Shown here: one piece after another, positions 38,434 through 48,839 of the stretch | How positions within the stretch are numbered: the first letter of the stretch is position 1 | Layout of the letters: each line of letters starts with the position of its first letter | From: an uncultured Tateyamaria sp. | GTDB lineage: Bacteria > Pseudomonadota > Alphaproteobacteria > Rhodobacterales > Rhodobacteraceae | DNA length: 64,000 bases | Reading direction: 5' to 3' | NCBI RefSeq assembly: GCF_947504105.1 | Contig: NZ_CANNGP010000019.1 | Coordinates: forward strand, 1 to 64,000 | Notes under the pieces: generated by a model | Told to the model about the DNA's origin: nothing | The model's database searches: none | The model's input: the letters and a program-made list of their open reading frames with translations, nothing else | Position numbers and translations under genes: made by a program

Positions 38434-39531
38434 TCAGACCCCTTTCTGGCTGAGGGTTTCGACCATATAGACAAGTTGTTCGGTGGCATCCGGTTTGCCA
38501 GCGCTCAGCGCGGCGTTGGCCATCTGCAACGCGCCGTGGGGATTGTCCAGTACAGCGTTGATCTGTTCCGCCACGTTTTCGATGCTCAATTGGCTTTCGG
38601 GGATCAGGATGGCCGCCCCCGCGTCCACCAGACCACGGGCGTTAGCCGTCTGCTCGTCCCGAATGGCTGCGGCCAATGGAACAAGGATTGAAGGCCGTCC
38701 GATGATCGAAATGTCAGCAACCGAAGACGCGCCGGAACGCGAAATGATCAACTGTGCCTCGGACATCCGGCGCGGGACATCGTGAAAGAACGGCTGCACA
38801 TCGGCATTGATGCCGCTTTCGGCATAAAACGCGCGCACGCGATCTTCATCCTCACCCCGGGCCTGATGGCTGACGCGGATGTTGCGCAACCGATCCATGG
38901 ACAGGCTGGCAATGGCAGGCGGGATGACGTCCGACAGGATGCGCGCGCCCTGGCTGCCACCGATGACCAGCACCTCCATCGGGTAGTCGCCGGGTGCAAT
39001 GTACCCGGCTCCGGCCCGCTCCAACACGGCCCCGCGCACCGGGTTGCCAACATAGGTGCCTTCGACACCCTCGGGCAATTCGGTTGGCCATGTGCCGCAG
39101 GCAACAGCATCCATCCGCTTGGCAAACAGCTGGTTCACGCGGCCCAGCACACCATTCTGCTCATGGATCATACGCGGGACGCGCAATATCGTGGCGGCCG
39201 CCAAGGCAGGAATGGTGGGATAGCCACCAAACCCCACGACAACAGCGGGACGGTCACGCAGCATCTTGATCTTGGCCGCCGCTATGCCCGCAGCAATACG
39301 AAACGGAACGGCAATCTTGGCCAGCACCCCGCCGCGCGAAAAGGTGGCCGAGGACACCTGTTCAATCTCGGTCGTATGCGGAAACCCACCGGTGTAGCGC
39401 GCGCCTCGTGCATCCGTGCTCAGCTTCACCCGCCAACCGCGCGCCAGCATCGCCTCGGCCAAAGCCTGGGCCGGGAACATGTGACCACCGGTGCCACCGG
39501 CTGCGATCAGAAGAAGCGGCTGTTGCGTCAT
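38434..39531 (-). CDS. murG: UDP-GlcNAc:lipid I N-acetylglucosaminyltransferase
   Basis: A 365-aa GT28 enzyme that turns lipid I into lipid II on the inner face of the membrane. The G-loop [20 protein letters not shown], the second G-loop [18 protein letters not shown] and [17 protein letters not shown] are in the N-terminal half; [17 protein letters not shown] and [20 protein letters not shown] are in the nucleotide-sugar half. It overlaps the ftsW stop by 4 bases (ATGA). Confidence 0.98.
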   Translation of the reverse strand: MTQQPLLLIAAGGTGGHMFPAQALAEAMLARGWRVKLSTDARGARYTGGFPHTTEIEQVSSATFSRGGVLAKIAVPFRIAAGIAAAKIKMLRDRPAVVVGFGGYPTIPALAAATILRVPRMIHEQNGVLGRVNQLFAKRMDAVACGTWPTELPEGVEGTYVGNPVRGAVLERAGAGYIAPGDYPMEVLVIGGSQGARILSDVIPPAIASLSMDRLRNIRVSHQARGEDEDRVRAFYAESGINADVQPFFHDVPRRMSEAQLIISRSGASSVADISIIGRPSILVPLAAAIRDEQTANARGLVDAGAAILIPESQLSIENVAEQINAVLDNPHGALQMANAALSAGKPDATEQLVYMVETLSQKGV

Positions 39532-40691
39532 CGACGGCGCCCCAAAAGATCCGAAATCTCACCTTGCGGGCGGCTTCGGGTAAAGGCTAGCAGCATGCCG
39601 ACGGCAATGCCCGATGCGATCACGGACGATCCACCATAACTGACAAACGGAAGGGTCATGCCCTTGGCGGGCAACAGACGCACGGCAACGCCCATGTTGA
39701 TCATGGCCTGAACACCGAACATGCAAGCCAGCCCCGTGCCCGCAAGGCGGATAAACGGATCACGTTCGCGCACCAACCGCATCAGCGACCGCACCACGAT
39801 GCCGGTGTAAAGCGCGATGATGCACAACACGAGGATCAGGCCATATTCCTCGGCCGCGACAGCGATGATAAAATCGGTATGTGCGTCAGGAAGTGACCAT
39901 TTCACCTGCCCCTCACCAACACCAACACCAAAAAGCCCACCTTCCTGGATGGCGTTCGTTGCGTAGCCAAGCTGCGTGCGCGGATCGACATCAGGGCTCA
40001 GGAAGCCATCGATGCGGCGGGCAAAGTGCTCCGAATTGGAATAGGCGATGGTGCCCCCAAAAACGACCAACCCGGCCATGCCGACCAGAAGGATCATCGG
40101 CGCACCGGCCACGAAATACATGACCCCCCAGCCAAACAGGACAAGGCATGCCTGCCCAAAGTCAGGTTGCAACGCGAGCATCAGAACGATTGAGACACAC
40201 AGCGCAAAAGACCACGTGCGCCCCGGCGGGCCGTTCAATTCCTGGCTGGCGGCCAGCATCCATGCAGCGGCCACAACAAAGCCGGGCTTCAGAAACTCGG
40301 ACGGCTGAATACTGGCAAAGCCCATCGAATACCAACGCACCGCCCCTTTTCCAAAGTCGGTGCCGAAAAACGGCAACAACGCAAGCGCCACAAAGGAAAT
40401 CAGAAAACCCAGCACGGCCAGACGGCGGACCACAACGGGCGACATCATCGACGTGACAATCATCAGCATCAGTGCGACCGAGCCGAAAAAGGCCTGCCGG
40501 GCGACGTAGTGAAATGGAGGAAAACCGTTTTTCTCGGCCAGCGGCACAGAGGCCGCAAGCCCCAGCAGCAAGCCAATGGCGAACAGGAACAAAACACAAC
40601 TCAGCGACCACTTGTCGACCGTGCGCCACCATTTTGGAAGAATTGGTTCGCCGTCCCGCACCGGGACCGCGCCATAGACCATCTCAGTCAT
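39528..40691 (-). CDS. ftsW: SEDS glycosyltransferase FtsW
   Basis: A 387-aa polytopic protein with about ten membrane helices, the septal peptidoglycan polymerase that works with FtsI. SEDS landmarks: [56 protein letters not shown] and [20 protein letters not shown] near the C-terminus. The start [20 protein letters not shown] is used; a longer in-frame start would add a Cys/Arg-rich stretch. Because the upstream neighbour on this strand is a peroxiredoxin ending in a hairpin, ftsW-murG-murC probably has its own promoter between 40692 and 40775. Confidence 0.97.
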   Translation of the reverse strand: MTEMVYGAVPVRDGEPILPKWWRTVDKWSLSCVLFLFAIGLLLGLAASVPLAEKNGFPPFHYVARQAFFGSVALMLMIVTSMMSPVVVRRLAVLGFLISFVALALLPFFGTDFGKGAVRWYSMGFASIQPSEFLKPGFVVAAAWMLAASQELNGPPGRTWSFALCVSIVLMLALQPDFGQACLVLFGWGVMYFVAGAPMILLVGMAGLVVFGGTIAYSNSEHFARRIDGFLSPDVDPRTQLGYATNAIQEGGLFGVGVGEGQVKWSLPDAHTDFIIAVAAEEYGLILVLCIIALYTGIVVRSLMRLVRERDPFIRLAGTGLACMFGVQAMINMGVAVRLLPAKGMTLPFVSYGGSSVIASGIAVGMLLAFTRSRPQGEISDLLGRRR

Positions 40692-40775
40692 GATCTGCCG
40701 CCTTGCTACCTGTAACTGCCTCACGCCCCCGGTTGATCCAAGGTGCGCGCAATCACCATAGCGACAAATGGTCAG

Positions 40776-40803
40776 GCGGGCCAGCCTTTGTTTACTGGCC
40801 CGC
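40776..40803 (-). terminator. Strong hairpin after the peroxiredoxin gene
   Basis: GCGGGCCAG and CTGGCCCGC form a perfect 9-bp stem with a 10-base loop, 8 bases past the peroxiredoxin stop. The following minus-strand bases are not a T-run (CTGACCATTTG), so it may be an imperfect terminator or an mRNA 3'-end stabiliser. Confidence 0.55.
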
Positions 40804-40811
40804 AAGCAAGC

Positions 40812-41339
40812 TTATGCCGCTTTATGCGTCCCGCGGATCGGATAATCATTGCCACGCACAAAATTGAGACCGTTTAACACGCTCTGAAGGTCGGGACGCA
40901 GGAACGGTGCATTCGATACATCGACCATCTGGATCGCACCGTCACCGTTCACGACGAACAGGCCGGGCTCTGGAAATGGGCGGTCTGTTTCCTGCGCGCT
41001 GCGGGGGTCAGACACGTACACACCCAGCGCTTCCATCTGTGCCACGGTCAATCCATACCCCATGGCAACACTCAGCTCTTTCTCATCGACCATCGCTTGC
41101 GCCTTGTCCTGCGGATCACCCGACACGGCCACAACGTCGACACCCACCGCGTTGAAACTCGCTTCCAGCTCCTGCAACTGCGCGAGGTACTTTTTGCAAA
41201 GCGGACAATGCAAACCGCGATACACAATGACCAGTTGCCAATCATGCGCGCTCTGCGGCTCACCCAGGGTCAGCGTACCGCCGCCCAGTTTTGCGACATC
41301 AAGTTTCGGGAAAACGCTGCCTGCGGCCAAAGCTGTCAT
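40812..41339 (-). CDS. AhpC/TSA-type peroxiredoxin-like protein
   Basis: A 175-aa thioredoxin-fold protein. The active site LVIVYRGLHCPLCKKYLAQL has two Cys (CPLC) where peroxiredoxins have TxxC, as in redoxin-like members. VVAVSGDPQDKAQAMVDEKE and YVSDPRSAQETDRPFPEPGL complete the fold. It probably reduces peroxides or acts as a thiol oxidoreductase in the cytosol. It is divergent from the FAD oxidoreductase at 41446, with 106 bases between; both interrupt the dcw cluster. Confidence 0.85.
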   Translation of the reverse strand: MTALAAGSVFPKLDVAKLGGGTLTLGEPQSAHDWQLVIVYRGLHCPLCKKYLAQLQELEASFNAVGVDVVAVSGDPQDKAQAMVDEKELSVAMGYGLTVAQMEALGVYVSDPRSAQETDRPFPEPGLFVVNGDGAIQMVDVSNAPFLRPDLQSVLNGLNFVRGNDYPIRGTHKAA

Positions 41340-41445
41340 TTAGAATATCCTCATGTTTGTTGCACTTTCTTCGACCTAGGCAAGGCTGTGAGCCACACAA
41401 CCCCATCTGCTTGACCCTTTCTGTGCGATGCTGCACGGGGACGTC

Positions 41446-42612
41446 ATGGAATATGACACGCTTGTTATTGGGGCTGGGGCCGCAGGTATGATGTGCGCGG
41501 CCCACACCGGTGGGCGCGTGCTGCTGATCGACCATGCCAAGGCACCGGGAGAAAAGATCCGTATCTCGGGCGGCGGACGTTGCAACTTCACAAACCTTTA
41601 TTGCGATGCGCACGCTTTCATCAGCCAGAACCCGCATTTCGCCAAGTCCGCGCTGGCGCGTTACACCCAATGGGATTTCATCGATCTGGTGGATCGGCAC
41701 GGCATCTCGTGGCACGAAAAGACACTGGGCCAGCTGTTTTGCGACAATTCAGCCAAGGACATCATCGCGATGCTGCGTGGCCTCCTGCAGCAGTCTGGCG
41801 TTGAACTGTGTTTGCAAACAGCAGCCACCAACCTTGCCAAAAGCGACAGCGGTTTTGTCGCCACGCTAAGCGACAAACGGCAGATCACCACACGCAACGT
41901 TGTTATCGCCAGTGGCGGCAAATCCATCCCCAAGATGGGCGCCACCGGCTTTGCCTATGACATTGCTCGTCAATTCGGGCACCGCGTGACCGCGACCGAG
42001 CCTGCCCTTGTCCCCTTCACATTCCCCGACCGCCGCTTTGCCGACATTTCAGGTGTCGCATGCCCCGCCCGGGTCACGGCAAATGGCACCAGCTTTGATG
42101 AAGCCATGCTGTTCACCCATCGCGGTCTGTCCGGTCCGGCCATTCTGCAGGCCTCCAGCTACTGGCATGCGGGTCAGGACATCACTGTGCATCTGGCACC
42201 CGAGACGGACCTGACCACAATTCTCCGCGACAAACGGCAAACAGACGGAAAAAAAGCACTGACAACCGAACTGGCCCGCCACCTGCCCGCACGGCTTGTT
42301 GATCACCTCAGCACTCAGATGGATATGTCGGGGCGTCTGGGTGACATGTCAGACGCGCGGATCAAGGCACTGACCCACGACCTGCAAAACTGGCTTTTGA
42401 CGCCGGGCGGCACAGAGGGGTACCGCACAGCGGAAGTGACGCGGGGCGGGATCGACACGGACCAGATCAGCTCCAAAACCATGGAGTCGCAAACCACCCC
42501 CGGTCTGTTCTTTATCGGTGAAGCATTGGATGTCACCGGCTGGTTGGGCGGGTACAATTTCCAATGGGCCTGGTCATCGGCCATGGCGGCCGCACGCGCC
42601 ATCCAGAATTGA
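41446..42612 (+). CDS. HI0933/BaiN-like NAD(P)/FAD-dependent oxidoreductase
   Basis: A 388-aa flavoprotein. The FAD-binding motif DTLVIGAGAAGMMCAAH is at the N-terminus and KAPGEKIRISGGGRCNFTN is the family signature. The internal GKSIPKMGATGFAYDIARQF and the C-terminal TPGLFFIGEALDVTGWLGGY, then NFQWAWSSAMAAARAI are typical of HI0933-like proteins. The group includes flavoproteins of largely unknown substrate; BaiN works on bile acid intermediates. Upstream GGGGAC places the start at 41446. It is the only plus-strand gene inside the minus-strand dcw region. Confidence 0.92.
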   Translation: MEYDTLVIGAGAAGMMCAAHTGGRVLLIDHAKAPGEKIRISGGGRCNFTNLYCDAHAFISQNPHFAKSALARYTQWDFIDLVDRHGISWHEKTLGQLFCDNSAKDIIAMLRGLLQQSGVELCLQTAATNLAKSDSGFVATLSDKRQITTRNVVIASGGKSIPKMGATGFAYDIARQFGHRVTATEPALVPFTFPDRRFADISGVACPARVTANGTSFDEAMLFTHRGLSGPAILQASSYWHAGQDITVHLAPETDLTTILRDKRQTDGKKALTTELARHLPARLVDHLSTQMDMSGRLGDMSDARIKALTHDLQNWLLTPGGTEGYRTAEVTRGGIDTDQISSKTMESQTTPGLFFIGEALDVTGWLGGYNFQWAWSSAMAAARAIQN

Positions 42613-42682
42613 TCCGGGCCCGAAAGAAGCAGTAGGGCGCGCCCAAAATCAAAATGGAATGCGCCGCAGGCGCGCCTTTGGA

Positions 42683-44077
42683 TTACATTCGTTTCGTGAC
42701 TTCGGCGGCAAAGTCCTCGCCGCGGCGTTCAAAACTGTCATACTGATCGAAACTGGCCGCCGCCGGGGCAAGCAAGACCACGTCCCCGGCCTCGGCATCC
42801 TCCATGGCAGCCGCAACAGCGGCCGACATGCTGCCACAAACCTGCGTCTCGACATTCAGTTGCATTGCGAACTGTGCCGCTTCACGGCCAATCACATAGG
42901 CTTTGCGCACACCAGATGCCGCATGATTGAGCGGGTCAAGCCCGCCCTCCTTCTGCAACCCACCGCAAATCCAACGGATGTTCTTGAACGCCGCCAGCGC
43001 CTTGGCCGCGCTGTCCACATTTGTGGCCTTGCTGTCGTTCACATACCTGACACCATCCGCCTCGGCGATGGTCTGGCTGCGATGCGGCAAGCCTGCAAAA
43101 CTGTGGAACGCCTGCTCGATCACCTTGGGGGCCACACCAACAGCGCGTGCGGCGGCATAGGCCGCACAGGCGTTCTGATGATTATGTGCACCGGGCAACC
43201 CTGCGACGTCGCGCAAATCAATCGACGCCACCTGCCGTCCTTTGCGGTACTCGGCCAGAAACCCCTTCTTGGCAAAGACCTGCCATCCCGGGCCGGTCAG
43301 CTTTTCGGCACCAGACACGCGGATCACGCGATCATCGCTTGGCCCTTCGCTGAGCTGTCCTGCAAGGGATCGCCCTTCATCCTCATCCACGCCGATGACG
43401 GCCCTGTCCGGGCCACCTTCGGCAAAAAGCCTGCGCTTGGCGGCAAAATATCCACCCATACCCGCATGCCGGTCCAGATGATCAGGCGACAGGTTGGTGA
43501 ACACGGCCACGTCCGGTGTCAGGCTGCGCGCCAGGTCGGTTTGGTAGCTCGACAGCTCCAGCACCACGATCTCTCCATCATGGGGCGGGTCGATATCCAA
43601 CACACCACGACCGATATTGCCCGCAAGCTGGCTGGGACGGCCCGCGACCTCCATGATGTGATGGATCAGGGCGCAGGTCGTCGATTTGCCGTTGGATCCG
43701 GTCACGGCAATCACACGCGGCACGGTGTCAAAGCGGTTCCACTCGGATGTGGCGAAGGACTGGAAGAACAGACCGATGTCATTGTCTACGGGCACACCGG
43801 CCGCCCAAGCCGCCGCAATCACCGGGTTCGGCCACGGATAAAGATGCGGAATGCCGGGGCTGACGATCAGGCGTGCAACATCGTCAAAAGCACCGCCTTT
43901 CTTGAGGTCGAGGCACGCAAACCCTTCGGTTTCAGCCTTGGCGCGGGCGTCCGGATTGTCGTCCCAGCAGATCGGTGTCGCCCCGCCCGCCTTCACCGCG
44001 CGCGCCGCAACAAGGCCTGAGCGTCCAAGCCCAAGAACCGCCACACGCGCACCGTTCAGACCCTGCACCGGGATCAT
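42683..44077 (-). CDS. murD: UDP-N-acetylmuramoylalanine--D-glutamate ligase
   Basis: A 464-aa Mur ligase that adds D-Glu. N-terminal domain [23 protein letters not shown] loop [40 protein letters not shown] and [20 protein letters not shown] in the centre; [20 protein letters not shown] near the C-terminal domain. It is 73 bases after the SDR stop, in a gap holding a dispersed repeat, which may weaken readthrough from mraY. Confidence 0.97.
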   Translation of the reverse strand: MIPVQGLNGARVAVLGLGRSGLVAARAVKAGGATPICWDDNPDARAKAETEGFACLDLKKGGAFDDVARLIVSPGIPHLYPWPNPVIAAAWAAGVPVDNDIGLFFQSFATSEWNRFDTVPRVIAVTGSNGKSTTCALIHHIMEVAGRPSQLAGNIGRGVLDIDPPHDGEIVVLELSSYQTDLARSLTPDVAVFTNLSPDHLDRHAGMGGYFAAKRRLFAEGGPDRAVIGVDEDEGRSLAGQLSEGPSDDRVIRVSGAEKLTGPGWQVFAKKGFLAEYRKGRQVASIDLRDVAGLPGAHNHQNACAAYAAARAVGVAPKVIEQAFHSFAGLPHRSQTIAEADGVRYVNDSKATNVDSAAKALAAFKNIRWICGGLQKEGGLDPLNHAASGVRKAYVIGREAAQFAMQLNVETQVCGSMSAAVAAAMEDAEAGDVVLLAPAAASFDQYDSFERRGEDFAAEVTKRM

Positions 44078-44090
44078 TGCGGTGCTCCTT

Positions 44091-44147
44091 GGGGGCTCTG
44101 CCCCCGGCCTGCGGCCTCCCCCGAGGTATTTTCAGCCAGAAGAAGGA
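44091..44147 (+). repeat. Dispersed intergenic repeat, copy 2
   Basis: It reads GGGGGCTCTGCCCCCGG, CCTGCGGCCTCCCCCGAG, then GTATTTTCAGCCAGAAGAAG. The same blocks in the same order occur at 6404-6455 on the other strand. It fills the gap between murD and the SDR gene. The GGGGGC...GCCCCC part folds into a hairpin. Confidence 0.65.
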
Positions 44148-44150
44148 TCA

Positions 44151-44807
44151 TCACCACGCCTTTTCCTGACGGTTGCGAAAGAACTTCCCGGTAACATCAG
44201 CAGGCGCGTCCAAGGCAAGCCAGATGCCTGTATCGGCGCCCTGCTCAGGCGTCCCCGGTGCAGCAGCCCCTCCCATGCGCGTATGCACCCAACCGGGGCA
44301 CATCGCGTTGACGGTCACTCCCGGCGGCAGATCGCGCGGCAGCGCAAAACTCAGTGCATTCAGCGCGGCTTTGGCAACACCGTATCCGCCGGGGCCTTCC
44401 ATGCCTTCGTCATAAGCGCCCCAACCAGAGCTCACGTTGATGATCCGCCCCTGCCCAGCCTGCTCCATATGTGGTAGACACAGAAGGATCAGTTCGAACG
44501 GTGCATGGAACATCACCTGCATGGAACGGCGCAAACCCTCGGGATGGCGCACCATGCTGTCCTCGATCAGAATGCCTGCGTTGTTGATCAGGATGTCTAC
44601 ACCACCAGCGGCCTCAATGGCCGGTGCAAAACTGGCGGCGTCTTCAAGATCAAGATGCACCCAGTCGCAGCCCAATTCGGTCGCGGCCTTTGCCCCGGCC
44701 TGCGCATCTCTTGCCCCAATCACAACGTCGCATCCCCGCGCCAGCAGGCCCTGCGCCATGGCATATCCGATCCCTCGGTTGCCGCCGGTGATCAGCGCAC
44801 GGGGCAT
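44151..44807 (-). CDS. SDR family oxidoreductase inserted between mraY and murD
   Basis: A 218-aa classical short-chain dehydrogenase. Cofactor motif ALITGGNRGIGYAMAQGLLA, DILINNAGILIEDSMVRHPE, Ser in RIINVSSGWGAY, and YGVAKAALNALS giving YxxxK. VNAMCPGWVHTRMGG follows. The substrate is unknown; similar proteins act on small carbonyls. Its ATG overlaps the mraY stop by 1 base (TAATG), so it is made with MraY, although SDR enzymes are not part of the usual dcw set. Confidence 0.9.
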   Translation of the reverse strand: MPRALITGGNRGIGYAMAQGLLARGCDVVIGARDAQAGAKAATELGCDWVHLDLEDAASFAPAIEAAGGVDILINNAGILIEDSMVRHPEGLRRSMQVMFHAPFELILLCLPHMEQAGQGRIINVSSGWGAYDEGMEGPGGYGVAKAALNALSFALPRDLPPGVTVNAMCPGWVHTRMGGAAAPGTPEQGADTGIWLALDAPADVTGKFFRNRQEKAW

Positions 44808-45889
44808 TACCGCACCTTCAACGTGGCAAGACCGATCATCGCGAGGATCAGGGAGATGATCCAGAACCGGATCACGATCTGCGGCTCGGCCCAGCCCTTT
44901 TTCTCATAGTGGTGATGGATCGGGGCCATCAGGAACACCCGCTTGCCGGTCCGTTTGAAGTAGAGGACCTGGATGATGACGCTCAGAGCTTCGACCACGA
45001 ACAAGCCACCTACGATGGCCAGAACCAATTCGTGTTTCGTCGCAACGGCGATCGCACCCAAAGCACCACCCAGCGCCAAAGACCCGGTGTCGCCCATGAA
45101 AACGGCCGCAGGCGGCGCATTGTACCACAAGAACCCCAACCCCCCGCCAAAAAGAGCAGAGGTAAAGATCAACAGCTCGCCCGTGCCGGGCACATAGTGC
45201 ACATCCAGATACTCGGTGAAATCAACGCGGCCCACAGCGTATGCAATGATACCCAGCGTCCCACCCGCGATCATCACCGGCATGATGGCCAGCCCGTCCA
45301 GCCCGTCCGTCAGGTTTACGGCATTTGCGGCGCCAACGATGACGATGATGGCAAACGGAATGAACAGTACACCCATATTGATCAGCGCATCCTTGAGTAC
45401 AGGCACGGCCAACTGGTTCTGCAGATCGTCCGGATGACTGATCGTCGCAAAATAGGCAGCAATGCCGGCAATCAAAAACCCAAGCAAAAGCCGTATCTTA
45501 CCGGGCACACCTGCCGTGGTTTGCTTGGACACCTTGGCATAATCATCGGCAAAACCGATCAAGGCGAACGCAAGCGTAACCCCAAGCACGATCCACATGA
45601 ACGGGTTGTCCCAGCGCGCCCATAACAGCGTTGAGGTCGCCAGCGCGCCAACAATCAACAGCCCGCCCATCGTTGGCGTCCCGGCCTTCGAAAAGTGCCC
45701 CTCGGGACCGTCATCGCGGATCGGCTGGCCCTTGCCCTGCTTGCGCCGCAACACCGCAATCAGCGGACGGCCAAACAGAAATCCAAAGACCAGGGCCGTC
45801 AGAAACGCGCCCCCGGCCCGAAAAGTGATATAGCGGAACAGGTTGAAAAAGTCCCCGCCATCCGAAAGTGCCGTCAACCAATAGAGCAT
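44807..45889 (-). CDS. mraY: Phospho-N-acetylmuramoyl-pentapeptide transferase
   Basis: A 360-aa integral membrane enzyme with about ten helices that makes lipid I from undecaprenyl phosphate and UDP-MurNAc-pentapeptide; E. coli MraY has 360 residues. Active-site motifs: [30 protein letters not shown] (Asp pair), [39 protein letters not shown] and [20 protein letters not shown]. It lies 12 bases after murF. Confidence 0.98.
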   Translation of the reverse strand: MLYWLTALSDGGDFFNLFRYITFRAGGAFLTALVFGFLFGRPLIAVLRRKQGKGQPIRDDGPEGHFSKAGTPTMGGLLIVGALATSTLLWARWDNPFMWIVLGVTLAFALIGFADDYAKVSKQTTAGVPGKIRLLLGFLIAGIAAYFATISHPDDLQNQLAVPVLKDALINMGVLFIPFAIIVIVGAANAVNLTDGLDGLAIMPVMIAGGTLGIIAYAVGRVDFTEYLDVHYVPGTGELLIFTSALFGGGLGFLWYNAPPAAVFMGDTGSLALGGALGAIAVATKHELVLAIVGGLFVVEALSVIIQVLYFKRTGKRVFLMAPIHHHYEKKGWAEPQIVIRFWIISLILAMIGLATLKVR

Positions 45890-45901
45890 GCCTGCCTGTC
45901 C

Positions 45902-47350
45902 CTACGCATTATTTTGTGGGTCTTCGCCCTTAACCATCGGATGGCCCATTTTGCGGATCGCGTCAACGACCAGCGCCAGTTTCATGCTGAGCGAGCCCTT
46001 GACCAGCACCACGTCCCCGCTGTCCAGCCGACGCCGCACCTGTCCTGCCATCTCGTCCGACGTTTCGGTCCACTGGCCCTGCTTGTCCGCAGGCAACGCC
46101 TCGTGCAGGTGCTGCATCAACGGGCCAACGCAATGGATCACGTCGATGGCCGACACCGATTGCAATTCGGCAATCTCGGCATGCATTGCGGGGCCTTCAT
46201 CGCCCAATTCTTTCATGTCACCGACAAAGGCGATCCGCCGCCCCTTGCTGACGCGCCCGATGTCATGGGTCACTTCCGCTGCCGCCAACACCTCAAGTGC
46301 CGCGCCCATCGACGTCGGATTGGCGTTGTAGCTGTCATCGATCAGTTCAAGCGTCATATGCGTTTCAACCGGATCCAGCACGACAACCTCTCTCGCACCG
46401 CGCCCTTGGTAAGGCGACCACCGGCCCAGCGACTGCGCGGCAAGCGCCAGATCCGCGCCCAGCGCCTCGGCTGCGGCCAACGCACCCAAACCGTTCATGG
46501 CATAGTGCCTGCCCACCGCGCCGATCTTGAACAGCAGCGGAACATCATGCGCCTCGGCCTGCACCACGGTTGTATCGCGCTTTAGATCAACGGATTTCAA
46601 TTTGAAATCAAAGCCGTGTTCGCCAAAGCCAATGTCGCGGCGCTTGGCATCATGCGCCTTGGCCTGCAGGATCGCGGCTGTCGAACAATCATTGTTCAGC
46701 ACCGCTGCACCGCCATGCTCCAACCCATCAATGATCGATGCCTTCTCGACCGCGATCCCTTCGATATTCTCGAAGGCTTCCAGATGCGCAGCCGCCACGG
46801 TTGTAATCATTGCGACATGCGGGCGGGCCATCTTTGCCAAGGGCGCGATTTCGCCGGGATGGTTCATCCCGATCTCGATCACGGCATATTCCGTATCCTT
46901 GGGCATCCGCGCCAAGGTCAGCGGCACGCCCCAGTGATTGTTGTAACTGGCGACAGAGGCATGGGTGCGCCCCTGATCCGACAGGATCGCGCGCAGCATT
47001 TCCTTGGTCGAGGTTTTGCCAACCGATCCCGTGATCGCGACCACACGGGCCTCCGTGCGGGCACGCGCCGCAACACCCAGCGCCTCCAACCCCTGCAGAA
47101 CATCCTCGACGATCAGCAAAGGCGCGTCTTCGGCCACACCCTCCGGAACATGGGTCACAAGGGCTGCCGCGGCCCCTTTCTCAAGCGCTTGAGCAACAAA
47201 TTCGTGCCCATCCCGCGCCGCCTTCAGCGCCACAAACACATCACCGGGCTGCAAGGTCCGCGTATCGATCGAGACACCCGTGGCCGTCCAATCCGTCGTG
47301 GCCCGACCGCCCGTTGCGGCAACAGCCTCGGCTGAGGTCCAAAGCGTCAT
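45902..47350 (-). CDS. murF: UDP-N-acetylmuramoyl-tripeptide--D-alanyl-D-alanine ligase
   Basis: A 482-aa Mur ligase that adds the D-Ala-D-Ala dipeptide. Motifs: VSIDTRTLQPGDVFVALKAA, ATP loop VVAITGSVGKTSTKEMLRAI, then NNHWGVPLTLARMPKDTEYA, IEIGMNHPGEIAPLAKMARP and LELIDDSYNANPTSMGAALE, all specific for MurF. It overlaps the murE stop by 4 bases (ATGA). Confidence 0.98.
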   Translation of the reverse strand: MTLWTSAEAVAATGGRATTDWTATGVSIDTRTLQPGDVFVALKAARDGHEFVAQALEKGAAAALVTHVPEGVAEDAPLLIVEDVLQGLEALGVAARARTEARVVAITGSVGKTSTKEMLRAILSDQGRTHASVASYNNHWGVPLTLARMPKDTEYAVIEIGMNHPGEIAPLAKMARPHVAMITTVAAAHLEAFENIEGIAVEKASIIDGLEHGGAAVLNNDCSTAAILQAKAHDAKRRDIGFGEHGFDFKLKSVDLKRDTTVVQAEAHDVPLLFKIGAVGRHYAMNGLGALAAAEALGADLALAAQSLGRWSPYQGRGAREVVVLDPVETHMTLELIDDSYNANPTSMGAALEVLAAAEVTHDIGRVSKGRRIAFVGDMKELGDEGPAMHAEIAELQSVSAIDVIHCVGPLMQHLHEALPADKQGQWTETSDEMAGQVRRRLDSGDVVLVKGSLSMKLALVVDAIRKMGHPMVKGEDPQNNA

Positions 47351-48822
47351 GTCAATCGTCCTTCCAAGGCAGCCACTGCCACGCTGGCCTGTTCCACATC
47401 GTCAAAGGGCAACACATCATCGCCAACCACCTGGCCCGTCTCGTGCCCCTTGCCCGCAATCAAAAGCGCGTCACCCGGGCCAAGCGCATCCACAGCGCGC
47501 AAGATCGCCTCGGCCCGGTCGCCAACTTCAGTCGCGTCCGGACACCCTTCCATAACGGCGGTACGGATCAACGCGGGATCCTCGCTGCGCGGGTTGTCGT
47601 CAGTGACAAAAACGATATCCGCATTCTCGGCCGCGGCCTGCCCCATCAATGGGCGCTTACCCGCATCCCGATCACCACCCGCCCCGACAACAGCAATCAA
47701 CCGCCCCATCACATGGGGGCGCATGGCCTTGAGCGCGGTCGCCACCGCGTCAGGCGTGTGCGAGTAGTCCACGAACACCGCAGCGCCATTCTGCCGCGTT
47801 GCGGCCAATTGCATGCGGCCTCGCACTGTACCCAGATGCGGCAATGTCTCAAAGACCCGCGCAGGCTCAGCCCCGCAAGCAATGACCAAACCGCAGGCCA
47901 GCATGACATTGTCAGCCTGAAACCCCCCGATCAGGGGCAAACGCGCAGTATAGGCCCTGCCCCCGTATTCAAATCGCACATCCTGCCCCGTGGCGTCAAA
48001 ACGCTGTGCTGTCAGGCAAAGGTCACCGCCATCGCGACCAACGGCCAACACCTTTTGGCCGCGTGCGCGTGCAATGGCTGCCATATCCACACCACGCGCA
48101 TCATCCATGTTGATCACAGCCACCCCGTCCTCGGGCAGGACCCGGGCAAACAGACCGGCCTTGGCATCAAAATACGCCTCGAAAGTGTGATGATAATCCA
48201 GATGATCCTGGGTAAAATTCGTGAACCCGGCTGCTCGCAAAGTGACCCCGTCCAGCCTCCGCTGGTCAAGGCCATGAGACGACGCTTCCATCGCGGCATG
48301 GGTGATGCCATTGGCTTTCGCTTCGGCCAGGGTCCTGTGAAGCGTGATGGGTTCCGGCGTCGTATGGGCCAAGGGCGCGGTCCATGTGCCCTCGACACCC
48401 GTTGTGCCAAGGTTGACGGCGGGCAGCTCCATCTCGATCCAGATCTGGCGCACAAAGGTCGACACGGATGTCTTGCCATTGGTGCCGGTGATGGCAACCA
48501 TCACATCAGGCTGACCGCCGAACCACAGGGCGGCCGTGCGGCTCAGCGCCTCGCGCGGTGCATCGGTGACAACAACCGCCACGTCCTTCAACCAATCCGC
48601 GGCCAACGTCGCGCCCTCGGCATCCGTCAGAACAGCCGCTGCCCCCATGCGTACGGCATATTGAATGAACTCCGCTCCGTGCACGCGAGACCCGGGCATG
48701 GCCGCGAACAGGAACCCGTGCTTCACCTCGCGGCTGTCGACGGCAATGCCGGTGATGTCTGGATTGGCCCCACCGCGAGCGGTCAGGCCCAGCGATGAAA
48801 GTGATCGTGCCTGCGCGCCCAT
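47347..48822 (-). CDS. murE: UDP-MurNAc-L-Ala-D-Glu:meso-diaminopimelate ligase
   Basis: A 491-aa Mur ligase for the third stem residue. ITGIAVDSREVKHGFLFAAM, ATP loop MVAITGTNGKTSVSTFVRQI, MEASSHGLDQRRLDGVTLRA and FTNFTQDHLDYHHTFEAYFD are present. The substrate-choice motif reads DDNPRSEDPALIRT; DNPR is the meso-diaminopimelate signature, so the murein should be the Gram-negative A1-gamma type. It starts 17 bases after ftsI. Confidence 0.98.
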   Translation of the reverse strand: MGAQARSLSSLGLTARGGANPDITGIAVDSREVKHGFLFAAMPGSRVHGAEFIQYAVRMGAAAVLTDAEGATLAADWLKDVAVVVTDAPREALSRTAALWFGGQPDVMVAITGTNGKTSVSTFVRQIWIEMELPAVNLGTTGVEGTWTAPLAHTTPEPITLHRTLAEAKANGITHAAMEASSHGLDQRRLDGVTLRAAGFTNFTQDHLDYHHTFEAYFDAKAGLFARVLPEDGVAVINMDDARGVDMAAIARARGQKVLAVGRDGGDLCLTAQRFDATGQDVRFEYGGRAYTARLPLIGGFQADNVMLACGLVIACGAEPARVFETLPHLGTVRGRMQLAATRQNGAAVFVDYSHTPDAVATALKAMRPHVMGRLIAVVGAGGDRDAGKRPLMGQAAAENADIVFVTDDNPRSEDPALIRTAVMEGCPDATEVGDRAEAILRAVDALGPGDALLIAGKGHETGQVVGDDVLPFDDVEQASVAVAALEGRLT

Positions 48823-48839
48823 ATGGATGGCCTTTTGGC

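Noticed and set aside
42518-44020. Plus-strand open frame of 500 codons opposite murD
   Set aside because: Antisense of a clear Mur ligase; no family motifs and no ribosome binding site.
47314-48798. Plus-strand open frame of 494 codons opposite murE
   Set aside because: Covers almost exactly the murE gene; composition is that of a shadow frame.
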